A DNA stretch of 64,000 bases from contig NZ_BMRA01000008.1 of the NCBI RefSeq assembly GCF_014648395.1, forward strand, positions 236,676-300,675. Reading direction: 5' to 3'. A program made the position numbers and the translations under genes. A model generated the notes under the pieces. The model saw only the letters and a list, made by a program, of their open reading frames with translations, was not told the origin of the DNA and did no database searches. Every line of letters starts with the position of its first letter. Within the stretch, counting starts at the first letter, position 1. Below, in pieces: positions 51,931-59,877 of this stretch. This stretch comes from Micromonospora fulviviridis (lineage in GTDB: Bacteria > Actinomycetota > Actinomycetes > Mycobacteriales > Micromonosporaceae).

Positions 51931-52727
51931 GTCACACCGACCCAGCGGTCGCGCAGCCCGGCCAGGATGGCCACGGAGACGGTGAGCAGGACGAGACTGA
52001 GCACGATGGCGGCCTGCACGTCGGTCTCCAGGGCCAGGTAGACGGCGAGCGGCATGGTCTGGGTCCGTCCCGGATAGTTGCCGGCGAAGGTGATGGTGGC
52101 GCCGAACTCGCCGAGCGCGCGGGCCCAGCAGAGCACCGCGCCGGCCGCCACCCCGGGGGCGACCAGCGGCAGGGTGACCCGGGTGAAGGTGGTCCAGCGC
52201 CCGGCGCCGAGGGTGGCCGCCGCCTCCTCGTAGCGGGCGTCGGCGCCGCGCAGGGCGCCCTCGACGGCGATCACCAGGAAGGGCATGGCGACGAACGCCT
52301 CGGCCAGCACCACCCCGGCGGTGGTGAACGGCAGGGTCACCCCGAAGGTGGCGTCCAGCCACGACCCGAGCAGCCCGCGCCGGCCGAAGACCAGCAGCAG
52401 CGCCACCCCGCCGACCACCGGCGGCAGCACGAGCGGCACGGTGACCAGCGCGCGGACCAGCCGCCGGCCCGGGAACTCGACCCGGGCCAGCAGCCAGGCC
52501 AGGGGTACGCCGAGCGCGACGCAGAGCAGCGTGGCGGCCGTGGCGGTCTCCAGGGACAGCCGCAGCGCGGTGAGCACGCCGGGCTGGGCCAGCCGCCGGG
52601 GCAGCGTGGTCCAGGGCGTCCGCACCAGCAACCCGGCCAGCGGCAGGACGAGGAAGAGCAGCCCGAGACCGGCGGGGAGCAGCAGGGGCAGCGGCACCCG
52701 CTGCCGGCGGCGCGCGGGTCGGGTCAC
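51927..52727 (-). CDS. modB: Molybdate ABC transporter permease
   Basis: This is a 266-residue permease with six helices. ModB landmarks are VPLVLPPVVGGVALLLVFG, FVAMPFLVIAVEGALRGAD and the EAA loop EEAAATLGAGRWTTFTRVTLP followed by GEFGATITFAGN. Overlaps at both ends (GTGA) tie it to modA and modC. Confidence 0.93.
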   Translation of the reverse strand: MTRPARRRQRVPLPLLLPAGLGLLFLVLPLAGLLVRTPWTTLPRRLAQPGVLTALRLSLETATAATLLCVALGVPLAWLLARVEFPGRRLVRALVTVPLVLPPVVGGVALLLVFGRRGLLGSWLDATFGVTLPFTTAGVVLAEAFVAMPFLVIAVEGALRGADARYEEAAATLGAGRWTTFTRVTLPLVAPGVAAGAVLCWARALGEFGATITFAGNYPGRTQTMPLAVYLALETDVQAAIVLSLVLLTVSVAILAGLRDRWVGVT

Positions 52728-53506
52728 CGGCTCGGCGGGGCCTGGAACCCGGCCGCGGTGAGCACGGCCAGGCCGGCGTCGGAGCGGACGTGGTCGACGA
52801 AGGCGCGGGCGCCGTCCGGGTTGCCGGCGTGCTTCAGCACCACGATCGGGTAGTCGTTGACCGTCCGGGCGGACTCGGGGAACTCGACGGCGGCCAGCCC
52901 GTCGGCGGCGCGCACGTCGGTGCGGTAGACCAGCGCCGCGTCGACCTCGCCGAGCTTCACCTTGGCCAGCGCGCCCTTGACGTCCTGCTCCAGGGTGGCC
53001 GGGGTGAGCCGCACGCCGGCCGCGTCGAGGGCGGATCTCGCTGCCGCGCCGCACGGCACCTGCTCGGCGCAGAGCGCCACCTTCACCCCGGGGCGGGCCA
53101 GGTCGGCCAGGCCACCGACGCGGTCGGGGTTGCCCTCGGGCACGGCGACGACGAGCTGGTTGCGGACCAGGACGGCCGGCGCCCCGGCGGCGTCACCCGC
53201 GTCGGTGACGGTCTTCATGGTGGCCGGCGAGGCGGCCGCGAACACGTCGGCCGGCGCGCCCTGGGTGATCTGGGTGGCGAGCGCCGAGCTGCCGGCGAAG
53301 TTGAGGACGACCCGGGTGCCGGGGTGTGCGGACTCGAAGTCCCTGCCGAGCTGCGTGAAGGTCTCGGTGAGCGAGGCGGCGGCGAACACGGTCACCGTGC
53401 CGCCCGTGTCGGCGCTCGACCCGTCGCCCGCGCCGCCGCAGGCGGTCAGGGACAGGCTCAGCGCGGCCGCCCCGGCCAGGACGGCGCGGATCCACCGTAC
53501 GGTCAC
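52724..53506 (-). CDS. modA: Molybdate ABC transporter substrate-binding lipoprotein
   Basis: This is a 260-residue periplasmic-type binding protein with a lipobox ending LTAC (Cys at residue 23). The ModA fold shows as TVTVFAAASLTETFTQLGRD, VVLNFAGSSALATQITQGAP and DVFAAASPATMKTV. GTG 53506 overlaps the stop of the HTH-Mop regulator. It should bind molybdate or tungstate. Confidence 0.93.
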   Translation of the reverse strand: MTVRWIRAVLAGAAALSLSLTACGGAGDGSSADTGGTVTVFAAASLTETFTQLGRDFESAHPGTRVVLNFAGSSALATQITQGAPADVFAAASPATMKTVTDAGDAAGAPAVLVRNQLVVAVPEGNPDRVGGLADLARPGVKVALCAEQVPCGAAARSALDAAGVRLTPATLEQDVKGALAKVKLGEVDAALVYRTDVRAADGLAAVEFPESARTVNDYPIVVLKHAGNPDGARAFVDHVRSDAGLAVLTAAGFQAPPSR

Positions 53507-53904
53507 GGGTTGGTCCTTCCCTTCGGCGCGGGCGCGCGCTCCACCACGACGGTGGTGGACTTGATCACGGCGACGGCGACCGAGCCGACCTGGAGGTCGA
53601 GGTCGTCGACCGCCTCGCGGCTCATCAGCGACACGATCCGGAACGGCCCGGCCTGGATGTCGACCTGGGCCATCACGGTGTCCTTGACGACGGCGGTCAC
53701 GATGCCGCGCAGCCGGTTGCGGGCCGAGGAGAGCTCGGGGTGGCCCGGGGCGCGGACGAACGCGGCTAGGTCGGCCCCGTCGAGCACCCGGTGGCCGTGC
53801 TCGTCGCGGGTGGCGGGCAGGCGCCCGGCGTCGATCCAGCGGCGGACCGTGTCCGCGCTGACCCCGAGCAGTTCGGCGGCCTCGCCGATCCGGAACACGG
53901 TCAC
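53503..53904 (-). CDS. HTH-Mop (TOBE) molybdate-responsive regulator
   Basis: This is a 133-residue two-domain protein. Residues about 1-55 are a MerR/excisionase-type helix-turn-helix (VFRIGEAAELLGVSADTVRR, WIDAGRLPATRD). Residues 65-130 are a single molybdate-binding Mop/TOBE domain (SARNRLRGIVTAVVKDTVMA). It differs from ModE in its HTH type and in having one Mop unit. I use GTG 53904: TAGGGT at 53917-53912 puts transcription start about there, hence a leaderless mRNA. First gene of the modABC operon, so it probably represses it when molybdate is plentiful. Confidence 0.88.
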   Translation of the reverse strand: MTVFRIGEAAELLGVSADTVRRWIDAGRLPATRDEHGHRVLDGADLAAFVRAPGHPELSSARNRLRGIVTAVVKDTVMAQVDIQAGPFRIVSLMSREAVDDLDLQVGSVAVAVIKSTTVVVERAPAPKGRTNP

Positions 53905-53911
53905 GACGGCC

Positions 53912-53917
53912 ACCCTA
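53912..53917 (-). promoter_or_regulatory. -10 box of the mod operon
   Basis: TAGGGT read on the minus strand ends seven bases before GTG 53904, implying a leaderless transcript for the regulator gene. Confidence 0.55.
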
Positions 53918-53943
53918 GCGGCCCGCAGGTGCGGGTGTGAAGC

Positions 53944-53984
53944 GGCCCAGCCCCTCGCATCCGCCAGGAGCGAGGGGCCGGGCC
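53944..53984 (-). terminator. Terminator downstream of the copper ATPase gene
   Basis: Fifteen-base arms (GGCCCAGCCCCTCGC and its complement with one mismatch) and an 11-base loop follow the stop at 54003 in the direction of transcription. They also separate it from the mod promoter. Confidence 0.7.
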
Positions 53985-54002
53985 GGTCGTAGCTGCGGCG
54001 CG

Positions 54003-56093
54003 TCAGTCTGCCGGGGCGAGCTGGACCCGGCGGAGCAGCTGGGCGTTGAGCGCCACCACGATGGTGGAGGCGGACATCAGCACCGCGGCCACCGCCGGAC
54101 TGAGCGCGACCCCCGCCCAGGCCAGCACGCCGGCCGCGAGCGGGATGGCCACCACGTTGTAGCCGGCCGCCCAGGCCAGGTTCTGCCGCATCTTCCGGTA
54201 CGACGCCCGGGACAGCCGGATCACGCCGGTGACCCCGCGCGGATCGGAGCTGGCCAGCACCACCCCGGCGGACTCGATCGCCACGTCGGTGCCGGCGCCG
54301 ATGGCCACGCCCACGTCGGCGCGGGCGAGGGCCGGGGCGTCGTTGACCCCGTCGCCGACCATCGCCACGGTCAGCCCGCGGGACTGGAGTTCGGTGACGG
54401 CCTTGTCCTTGTCGGCCGGGAGGACCTCGGCGAAGACCTCGTCCACGCCGGGGCGGAAGCCCAGGTCGGCGGCGACCGCCTCGGCCACCGGCCGGGCGTC
54501 CCCGGTGATCATGACGATCTTCTTCACCCCCTGCTCGCGCAGTTCGGCGATGGCCGCGCGCGCCTCCGGACGGACCTCGTCCTCCAGGGCGAACGCGCCG
54601 ACCACCTCCGGGTGGCCGCCTTCGGGAAGCCGGACCAGGTGCAGCACCCCGGCGCCCCGCCGGGACCAGCCCTCGGCCGCCCGGGCCAGCTCGGCGGGGA
54701 CGTCGGCGCCCAACTCACGCAGCAGAGCCGGGCCGCCCACCGCCCAGTCGGCGCCGTCCACCGTGGCGCGTACGCCCCGGCCGGTCAGCGAGCGGAAGTC
54801 CCGGGCCGCCGCCCGCAGGCCCCGGTCCTGGGCGGCGGTGACCAGCGCCCGGGCGAGCGGGTGCTCGCTGTCCGCCTCGACCGCGCCGGCGAGGCGCAGC
54901 GCGCCGTCGGAGTCCAGCCCGCCCGTGGCGGCCACCCCGGTGAGGGTGTGCCGCCCCTTGGTGAGGGTGCCGGTCTTGTCGAACAGCACCGCGTCGACGG
55001 TGCGCATCCGCTCCAGGGCCAGCCGGTCCTTCACCAGGATGCCGGCGCGGGCGGAGAGCGCCGTGGAGAGCGCCACGACGAGCGGGATGGCCAGCCCGAG
55101 GGCGTGCGGGCAGGCGATCACCAGCACCGTCACGGTCCGGATCACGGCCTGGTCGGTGTTGCCGAGCACCAGCCAGGCCACGAACGTGGCCAGGCCGGCG
55201 AGGGCCGCCACGTAGAACAGCAGCGCCGCGAACCGGTCGGCGAGCACCTGGGCGCGTCCGCCGGACGCCTGCGCCTGGGCGACGAGGCGGCCGATGCCCG
55301 CGAGCGCGGTGTCCTCGCCCACGGCGTCGACGCGTACCCGCAGAGCCGAGTCGGTGGCCACCGTGCCGGCGACCACCCGGTCCCCGACGGCGCGCGGCAC
55401 CGGCCGCGACTCCCCCGTGATCATCGACTCGTCCAGTTCCGCGGCGCCGTCGACGATCCGGCCGTCGGCGGGCACCCGGCCGCCGGAGCGCACCAGCACC
55501 AGGTCATCGACCCGCAGGTCGACCACCGGCACCCGGTGCACGGCACCGGACTCGTCGAGGCGTTCGGCGTCGTCGGGCAGCAGCGCGGCGAGCGCCGCCA
55601 GGGCGCCCTGCGCCTGCCCGATCGCCTTCATCTCCTGCCAGTGACCGAGCAGCATGATCGTCACCAGGGCGGCCAGCTCCCACCAGAAGTCCAGGTCGAA
55701 CAGGCCGAGGCTGGTGGCCACCGAGGCCGCGTAGGCGACGGTTATCGCCATCGAGATGAGCAGCATCATGCCGGGCGCCCGGTCGCGCACCTCGCGGACG
55801 CCGCCGACCAGGAACGGCCAGCCGCCGTACCAGAAGACGACCGTGCCCAGGACCGGGCCGACCCAGCGGACGCCCGGGAAGTCCAGCGAGTAGCCGAGCC
55901 AGTCCATGACCATGTGGCTGGTCAGCACGATCGGCACGGTCAACGCCAGGCTGAGCCAGAACTTGCGGCGAAACTGCTCGGGGTCGTGCCCGGCGTGCTT
56001 GTCGTGCCCGGCGTGCCGGTCGTGGCCCGCGTTTTGGTCGTGCCCCGCGTGCTGGTCGTGGCCCGCGCCGTGGTGCCCGTGTTCGTGTTCCAT
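54003..56093 (-). CDS. CopB-type P1B copper-translocating ATPase with His-rich N-terminus
   Basis: This is a 696-residue heavy-metal pump. The ion-binding helix reads VIACPHALGLAIPL; CPH marks the CopB (P1B-3) group rather than CPC of CopA. The phosphorylation site is FDKTGTLTKG, the actuator has DESMITGESRPVP, and the hinge is MVGDGVNDAPALA. There is no CxxC metal domain. Instead residues 1-40 are His-rich, with a six-residue GHDxxA unit repeated four times. A CsoR-like operator overlaps the promoter region. It should export copper when copper is in excess. Confidence 0.92.
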   Translation of the reverse strand: MEHEHGHHGAGHDQHAGHDQNAGHDRHAGHDKHAGHDPEQFRRKFWLSLALTVPIVLTSHMVMDWLGYSLDFPGVRWVGPVLGTVVFWYGGWPFLVGGVREVRDRAPGMMLLISMAITVAYAASVATSLGLFDLDFWWELAALVTIMLLGHWQEMKAIGQAQGALAALAALLPDDAERLDESGAVHRVPVVDLRVDDLVLVRSGGRVPADGRIVDGAAELDESMITGESRPVPRAVGDRVVAGTVATDSALRVRVDAVGEDTALAGIGRLVAQAQASGGRAQVLADRFAALLFYVAALAGLATFVAWLVLGNTDQAVIRTVTVLVIACPHALGLAIPLVVALSTALSARAGILVKDRLALERMRTVDAVLFDKTGTLTKGRHTLTGVAATGGLDSDGALRLAGAVEADSEHPLARALVTAAQDRGLRAAARDFRSLTGRGVRATVDGADWAVGGPALLRELGADVPAELARAAEGWSRRGAGVLHLVRLPEGGHPEVVGAFALEDEVRPEARAAIAELREQGVKKIVMITGDARPVAEAVAADLGFRPGVDEVFAEVLPADKDKAVTELQSRGLTVAMVGDGVNDAPALARADVGVAIGAGTDVAIESAGVVLASSDPRGVTGVIRLSRASYRKMRQNLAWAAGYNVVAIPLAAGVLAWAGVALSPAVAAVLMSASTIVVALNAQLLRRVQLAPAD
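55992..56063 (-). repeat. Four 18-base repeats encoding GHDxxA units
   Basis: The codons for residues 11-34 of the copper ATPase form four tandem 18-base units (GHDQHA, GHDQNA, GHDRHA, GHDKHA). Copy number could vary by slippage and would change the number of metal-binding His residues. Confidence 0.85.
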
Positions 56094-56115
56094 CGAACTC
56101 CACCTCCGCCGCCAC

Positions 56116-56138
56116 CATATACCCCTAGGGGGTATATG
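56116..56138. promoter_or_regulatory. CsoR-type copper operator
   Basis: The arm CATATACCCC, centre TAG and the exact complementary arm form a 23-base palindrome. The TATACCCC/GGGGTATA halves match the copper-sensor CsoR boxes of actinobacteria. It lies 23 bases before the copper ATPase start and 87 bases before the divergent dioxygenase. No csoR gene is in the window, so regulation must be in trans. Confidence 0.8.
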
Positions 56139-56224
56139 CCAACTCGCCGGCCCACCCGGCCGGTGGCCGGACACGCGAGGGGCCTCCGGGTTAGCCTCGG
56201 GGCACGGCCGGCCCGGGGAGCGAG

Positions 56225-57094
56225 ATGGACGAGCAGAACACCCAGACGGTGCTGCCGGCGGCGTTCTTCGGGCACGGCAACCCGATGAACGCGCTGGAGG
56301 TCAACCGCTACACCGCCGCCTGGCGGGAGTTCGGCCGGTCGGTGCCCCGGCCCCGGGCCATCCTGGTGGTCTCCGCCCACTGGTACATCGGCGCCACCGC
56401 GGTCACCGCCATGCCCCGCCCGCGCACCATCCACGACTTCTACGGCTTCCCGCGGCAACTCTTCGACGTGCGCTACCCGGCGCCCGGGCTCCCGGAGCTG
56501 GCCGAGGAGGTCAGCGACGTGGTGCACCCCACCTGGGTCGGCGCCGACCTGGACTCCTGGGGCATCGACCACGGCACCTGGTCGGTGCTGACCCACGCGT
56601 TCCCCGACGCCGACATCCCGGTGGTGCAGCTGAGCATCAACGCGTTCAAGCCGTTCGACTACCACCTCGACCTGGGCGCCCGGCTCGCCCCGCTGCGCGA
56701 GCGCGGCGTGCTGGTAATCGCCAGCGGCAACGTGGTGCACAACCTGGGCGGGGTCGACCCGCGGCTGGCCGACGAGGGCTTCGACTGGGCGCGCCGCTTC
56801 GACGACGCCGCCCGGGAGACGGTCCAGGACGCGCCGACCGAGGCGGCCCGGCTGGACGGGCACCGGGACTTCGACCTCGCCGTGCCGACCCCGGACCACT
56901 TCATCCCGCTGCTCTACCTGGCCGGGCTGGCCGGCGCCGCCGGGGACCGCCCCGACGTGCTGGTCGACGGGTACGCGTACGGGTCGCTGTCGATGACCGC
57001 GTACACCCTCGGGCTGCGCTGCCGGGGCGAGCAGCCGCCCGGCGGCGCACCGTCGCTGCCGGGCGGGGTGCCGGCGGACTCCGCCAACATCTGA
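56225..57094 (+). CDS. LigB-type extradiol dioxygenase family (YgiD/DODA-like)
   Basis: This is a 289-residue protein of the class III extradiol ring-cleavage fold. Metal ligands are in AAFFGHGNPMNAL and VVSAHWYIGAT, and a third His is in ASGNVVHNLGG. The closing SLSMTAYTLG is typical of the YgiD/DOPA-dioxygenase branch. The length is slightly above the usual 260-270 because of a Gly/Pro-rich tail. It is divergent from the copper ATPase; whether the CsoR box also controls it is open. The physiological substrate is unknown. Confidence 0.9.
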   Translation: MDEQNTQTVLPAAFFGHGNPMNALEVNRYTAAWREFGRSVPRPRAILVVSAHWYIGATAVTAMPRPRTIHDFYGFPRQLFDVRYPAPGLPELAEEVSDVVHPTWVGADLDSWGIDHGTWSVLTHAFPDADIPVVQLSINAFKPFDYHLDLGARLAPLRERGVLVIASGNVVHNLGGVDPRLADEGFDWARRFDDAARETVQDAPTEAARLDGHRDFDLAVPTPDHFIPLLYLAGLAGAAGDRPDVLVDGYAYGSLSMTAYTLGLRCRGEQPPGGAPSLPGGVPADSANI

Positions 57095-57101
57095 CCCCGG
57101 T

Positions 57102-57587
57102 TCAGTCCCGGTCGTAGACGGTGACCGGGATGTCCCGGGCGCAGAGGGCGCGGACCACCAGCGGCTCGATCCGGTCCCAGGTGCCACCGGCCAGTCCACA
57201 GCCGATGCGGGGCATGTGCACCGACGCGCCCAGCTCGTCGACCCGATCGGCCAGGGCGGACAGGCATCGCTCGACCGCGTCGTAGCGGATCGGCGGCCCG
57301 GCGCTGCCCCGCCGCATCCCGCGCTGGCCGACCATGTTGGCCACCCACACGTCCGGCGCGACCCGCACCAGGCGGGTGGCGCCGAGCCCGAAGTCGTTGC
57401 CGGCCCGGTGCCGGTGCCACTCCCGGTAGTCGCGCTCCGGCTCCGGCCAGCGGCGGGAGACCGCCAGCACGAAGCCCTTGCCCCAACCGCCCAGGTCGTT
57501 GCAGACGTGCGCGATCACCTTGCGGCCCTTGGCCTGCGGGCTGGTCGCGTCGCCCTTGATGATCCGGAGCGGTGTCACGGCCACCAT
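57102..57587 (-). CDS. Macro-domain protein
   Basis: This is a 161-residue single macro domain. Blocks are LRIIKGDATSPQAKG, KVIAHVCNDLGGWGKGFVLA and HMPRIGCGLAGGTWDRIEPL, like Poa1p-type ADP-ribose-1''-phosphate phosphatases and related ADP-ribosyl hydrolases. It starts at ATG 57587 or GTG 57578. KptA at 20 kb produces ADP-ribose-1''-2''-cyclic phosphate in the classical reaction, so a distant functional link is conceivable but unsupported. Confidence 0.85.
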   Translation of the reverse strand: MVAVTPLRIIKGDATSPQAKGRKVIAHVCNDLGGWGKGFVLAVSRRWPEPERDYREWHRHRAGNDFGLGATRLVRVAPDVWVANMVGQRGMRRGSAGPPIRYDAVERCLSALADRVDELGASVHMPRIGCGLAGGTWDRIEPLVVRALCARDIPVTVYDRD

Positions 57588-57609
57588 CCTGCCCGGCCGG
57601 TACGACACC

Positions 57610-57993
57610 TCAGCGCTCCGGTCGGGCCCCCACGCTGGAGCCGCCGACCGGCTCCTTGCCCTGCCACGGCCAGCGGCCATCCAGCTCCACCTCCAGCGAG
57701 AAGCTGAGGAACGTCCGGACCAGCACGATCAGCGCCAGCACCCCGACGCTGGTGAAGGTGGGCGACACCGCCACGGTCCGGATGATGTCCCCGCCGACCA
57801 GGAACTCCAGGCCGAGCAGGATGGCCCGGCCGACCCCCTGGCGGTACGCCCGGTAGTGGTCGACGACCTGCCGGGTGCGCCACCAGCGCAGCCCGAAGAC
57901 GACCGTGGCGACCGCGACGCCGACCGCGATGACCAGCACCCCGGCCAGGTCCAGCAACGTGCCGATGTGCTGGATGATCTCCTTCGTCGGCAC
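57610..57993 (-). CDS. DUF1622 family membrane protein
   Basis: This is a 127-residue protein with three helices. The N-terminal helix is LLDLAGVLVIAVGVAVATVV, then LRWWRTRQVVDHYRAYRQGVGRAILLGLEFLVGGDIIRTVA, and a third helix around residues 85-105. RaILLGLEFLVggDIIrTV is the DUF1622 hallmark. I use GTG 57993. Function unknown. Confidence 0.85.
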   Translation of the reverse strand: MPTKEIIQHIGTLLDLAGVLVIAVGVAVATVVFGLRWWRTRQVVDHYRAYRQGVGRAILLGLEFLVGGDIIRTVAVSPTFTSVGVLALIVLVRTFLSFSLEVELDGRWPWQGKEPVGGSSVGARPER

Positions 57994-58226
57994 CCGACAC
58001 CCCCGTACCGCCGGCGGCACCCCGCGACGGCAACGCGCGGGCCGTCCGCAGCACCACCCTGTCGCATCGCCGCTGGGGGCGGGTGGCTTTCGCCCGAGCC
58101 CGCCCGGACGGCGGGCCTCGCCGGCATTCGCCTACCCCGGCCCGCCGCCGCGCCTAGGGTGGAAATCGGACCGGACCGTCCCGCCACCGGCGGGTGGTCA
58201 CCGACGGCACCTGGCGAGGAGCGGAC

Positions 58227-58394
58227 GTGACGCAGCCGGAAGAGGACCAGGAGAAGAGCAAGAAGACCGACGACGTGCTGTACTCCGCGGACGGGGATCC
58301 CCACCACAACCTGGCGCAGGCGCCGCAGCCCGACGAGCACCTGCCCGCCCGGTTCCAGCACGACGGCGAGACGGAGACCGTCGGCGACGAGTGA
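58227..58394 (+). CDS. Small acidic protein, unknown
   Basis: This is a 55-residue, Glu/Asp-rich and probably disordered protein (TQPEEDQEKSKKTDDVLYSA, ending TETVGDE). GTG 58227 has GGCGAGGAG upstream, and a TAGGGT box is at 58155. Function unknown; codon use and the initiation site support it being expressed. Confidence 0.6.
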   Translation: MTQPEEDQEKSKKTDDVLYSADGDPHHNLAQAPQPDEHLPARFQHDGETETVGDE

Positions 58395-58403
58395 GCCTCG
58401 CGC

Positions 58404-59093
58404 TCAGGCTTCCGGCGACCCGCCGGTCCGGGCCGCCGGGACCTCGGCGGCGGCCGGCGCGGGCGCCGGCAACTGGCGGTCGTGCAGGCGGCTGAGCAGC
58501 GCCAGCGAGGTGGTCGCGCCGACCAGCGCCAGGAACATGTCCCACTGGGTGTCCCAGACGTCGCCCTGGGTGGCGAGGAAGTCGTCGGCCGCCGACCCGC
58601 CGGCCAGCGCCGCCCACCACTCGATCATCTCGAACAGGGCGCTGAACGCCAGGCAGGCGCAGACCACCAGCGGGGCGAGCCAGCGGCTGCCGCGCAGCGG
58701 CGACCGGCGGACCAGGATCTCGCGGACCAGGATCGCCGGCACGAAGCCCTGGGCGAAGTGGCCCAGCCGGTCGTACGGATTGCGGGACAGGTGGAACACC
58801 TCCCGCGCCCAGTCGCCGACCGGCGTGCGCGCGTAGCTGTAGTGGCCGCCCACCACGAGGATCAGCGCGTGCGCGGCGAGCAGGCAGCAAAGCAGCGTGG
58901 TCAGCGGGAACCGGCGCCAGGTGAGCAGCACCAGCGGGACGCCGACGAGCACCCAGACGGTCTCCAGCAGCCAGGTCAGCCGGTCGTACGGCCGGATGCC
59001 GGAGGCCACCAGGGCGGCGAGGACCAGGAACAGCAGCGCCGGTGGGACGAATCTGCGTGCTCGGGACACCGCGACCGCCTGTCCGCGTCTCAC
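58404..59093 (-). CDS. DUF2238 (YjdF-like) membrane protein
   Basis: This is a 229-residue protein with six helices. The conserved part is VGGHYSYARTPVGDWAREVF, NPYDRLGHFAQGFVPAILVR, ALFEMIEWWAALAGG and QGDVWDTQWDMFLALVGA, with acidic and His residues inside membrane segments, as in DUF2238 proteins. The start is GTG 59093 or GTG 59069. It is separated from the polyketide genes by a hairpin at 59135-59166. Function unknown. Confidence 0.86.
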   Translation of the reverse strand: MRRGQAVAVSRARRFVPPALLFLVLAALVASGIRPYDRLTWLLETVWVLVGVPLVLLTWRRFPLTTLLCCLLAAHALILVVGGHYSYARTPVGDWAREVFHLSRNPYDRLGHFAQGFVPAILVREILVRRSPLRGSRWLAPLVVCACLAFSALFEMIEWWAALAGGSAADDFLATQGDVWDTQWDMFLALVGATTSLALLSRLHDRQLPAPAPAAAEVPAARTGGSPEA

Positions 59094-59134
59094 CCGGTGC
59101 GGCCCGGCGCCGTCCGGAGAGGCTGACGATAGCG

Positions 59135-59166
59135 GGCGGCGGGGGCGCCCTCCGACGCCCCCGCCG
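59135..59166 (-). terminator. Terminator of the polyketide tailoring operon
   Basis: Perfect 12-pair arms (GCGGCGGGGGCG and its complement) with an eight-base loop lie just after the stop of the cyclase gene at 59173. Confidence 0.75.
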
Positions 59167-59172
59167 CGCGGC

Positions 59173-59838
59173 TCAGTCCTCGGCCTGCCAGCGGTAGAAC
59201 ACCGTGGCCACCGAGTCCTGCGGGCCGTGCCACTCCTCCGGCCGGTACGGGCTGACGTAGGGGGCGAGGTCCTGCATCACCTTCGCGAAGACCGGCTTCT
59301 CGTCGTGGTTGTTCCGGGTCGCCTCGGCGGCCGAGGTCTCCTGTTCGAGCAGGTGGACGTAGACGTCGTCGATCGAGTAGAGCCAGCGCCCCGTGACGCC
59401 CAGCTCCCTCGGGAGCGAGCCCGCGTCGGACTCGGCGAAGACCCGGGCCACGTCCGGTTCGGCGCCGGGCTTGATCCGCCCGACGATCACGGTCAGCGTG
59501 GTGTCCGCGGGCGGCTCCCCCTCCGGCGCCCAGTGGTAGAACTCCTTGGCCACCGAGTCGGACGGGTTCTTCCAGTACCTCGGGTACGGCGTCACGTACG
59601 GGCCGATGGCCTCGGCGATCTTCTGGAACGCGGGCAGCCCCCGGGTCTGGCCCGAGATCCGCGGGTCCTGCTCGCGCTCGATGACGTGGATGTAGAGGTC
59701 GTGGTGGGACAGCAGGATGCGCCCGATGACGCCGAGGTCCTGCGGCCGGGTGGCCCGGTCGTAGTGGCCGAAGACGTCTCCGACGATCTTGTCGCTGCCG
59801 GGAACCATGTGGCAGACGATCACGTTCCGGAAGACCAT
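59173..59838 (-). CDS. TcmI-family polyketide cyclase, tandem two-domain
   Basis: This is a 221-residue protein, twice the usual 105-110 residues. Two similar halves are visible: residues about 1-105 (VIGRILLSHHDLYIHVIERE, then DSVAKEFYHWAP) and about 110-221 (VTGRWLYSIDDVYVHLLEQE, then DSVATVFYRWQAE). Both match TcmI-type cyclases, which close rings of aromatic polyketides. It follows the P450 gene in a minus-strand operon. The duplication suggests two cyclisation events or an intramolecular pseudo-dimer. Confidence 0.88.
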   Translation of the reverse strand: MVFRNVIVCHMVPGSDKIVGDVFGHYDRATRPQDLGVIGRILLSHHDLYIHVIEREQDPRISGQTRGLPAFQKIAEAIGPYVTPYPRYWKNPSDSVAKEFYHWAPEGEPPADTTLTVIVGRIKPGAEPDVARVFAESDAGSLPRELGVTGRWLYSIDDVYVHLLEQETSAAEATRNNHDEKPVFAKVMQDLAPYVSPYRPEEWHGPQDSVATVFYRWQAED

Positions 59839-59877
59839 GGCTGCTCCTTGGTGGATTCGAGTGGGCGGGCTTCAGGC

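Noticed and set aside
55992..56063. Tandem 18-base units considered as a CRISPR-like array
   Set aside because: There are no spacers, and the units are in-frame codons of a His-rich protein segment.
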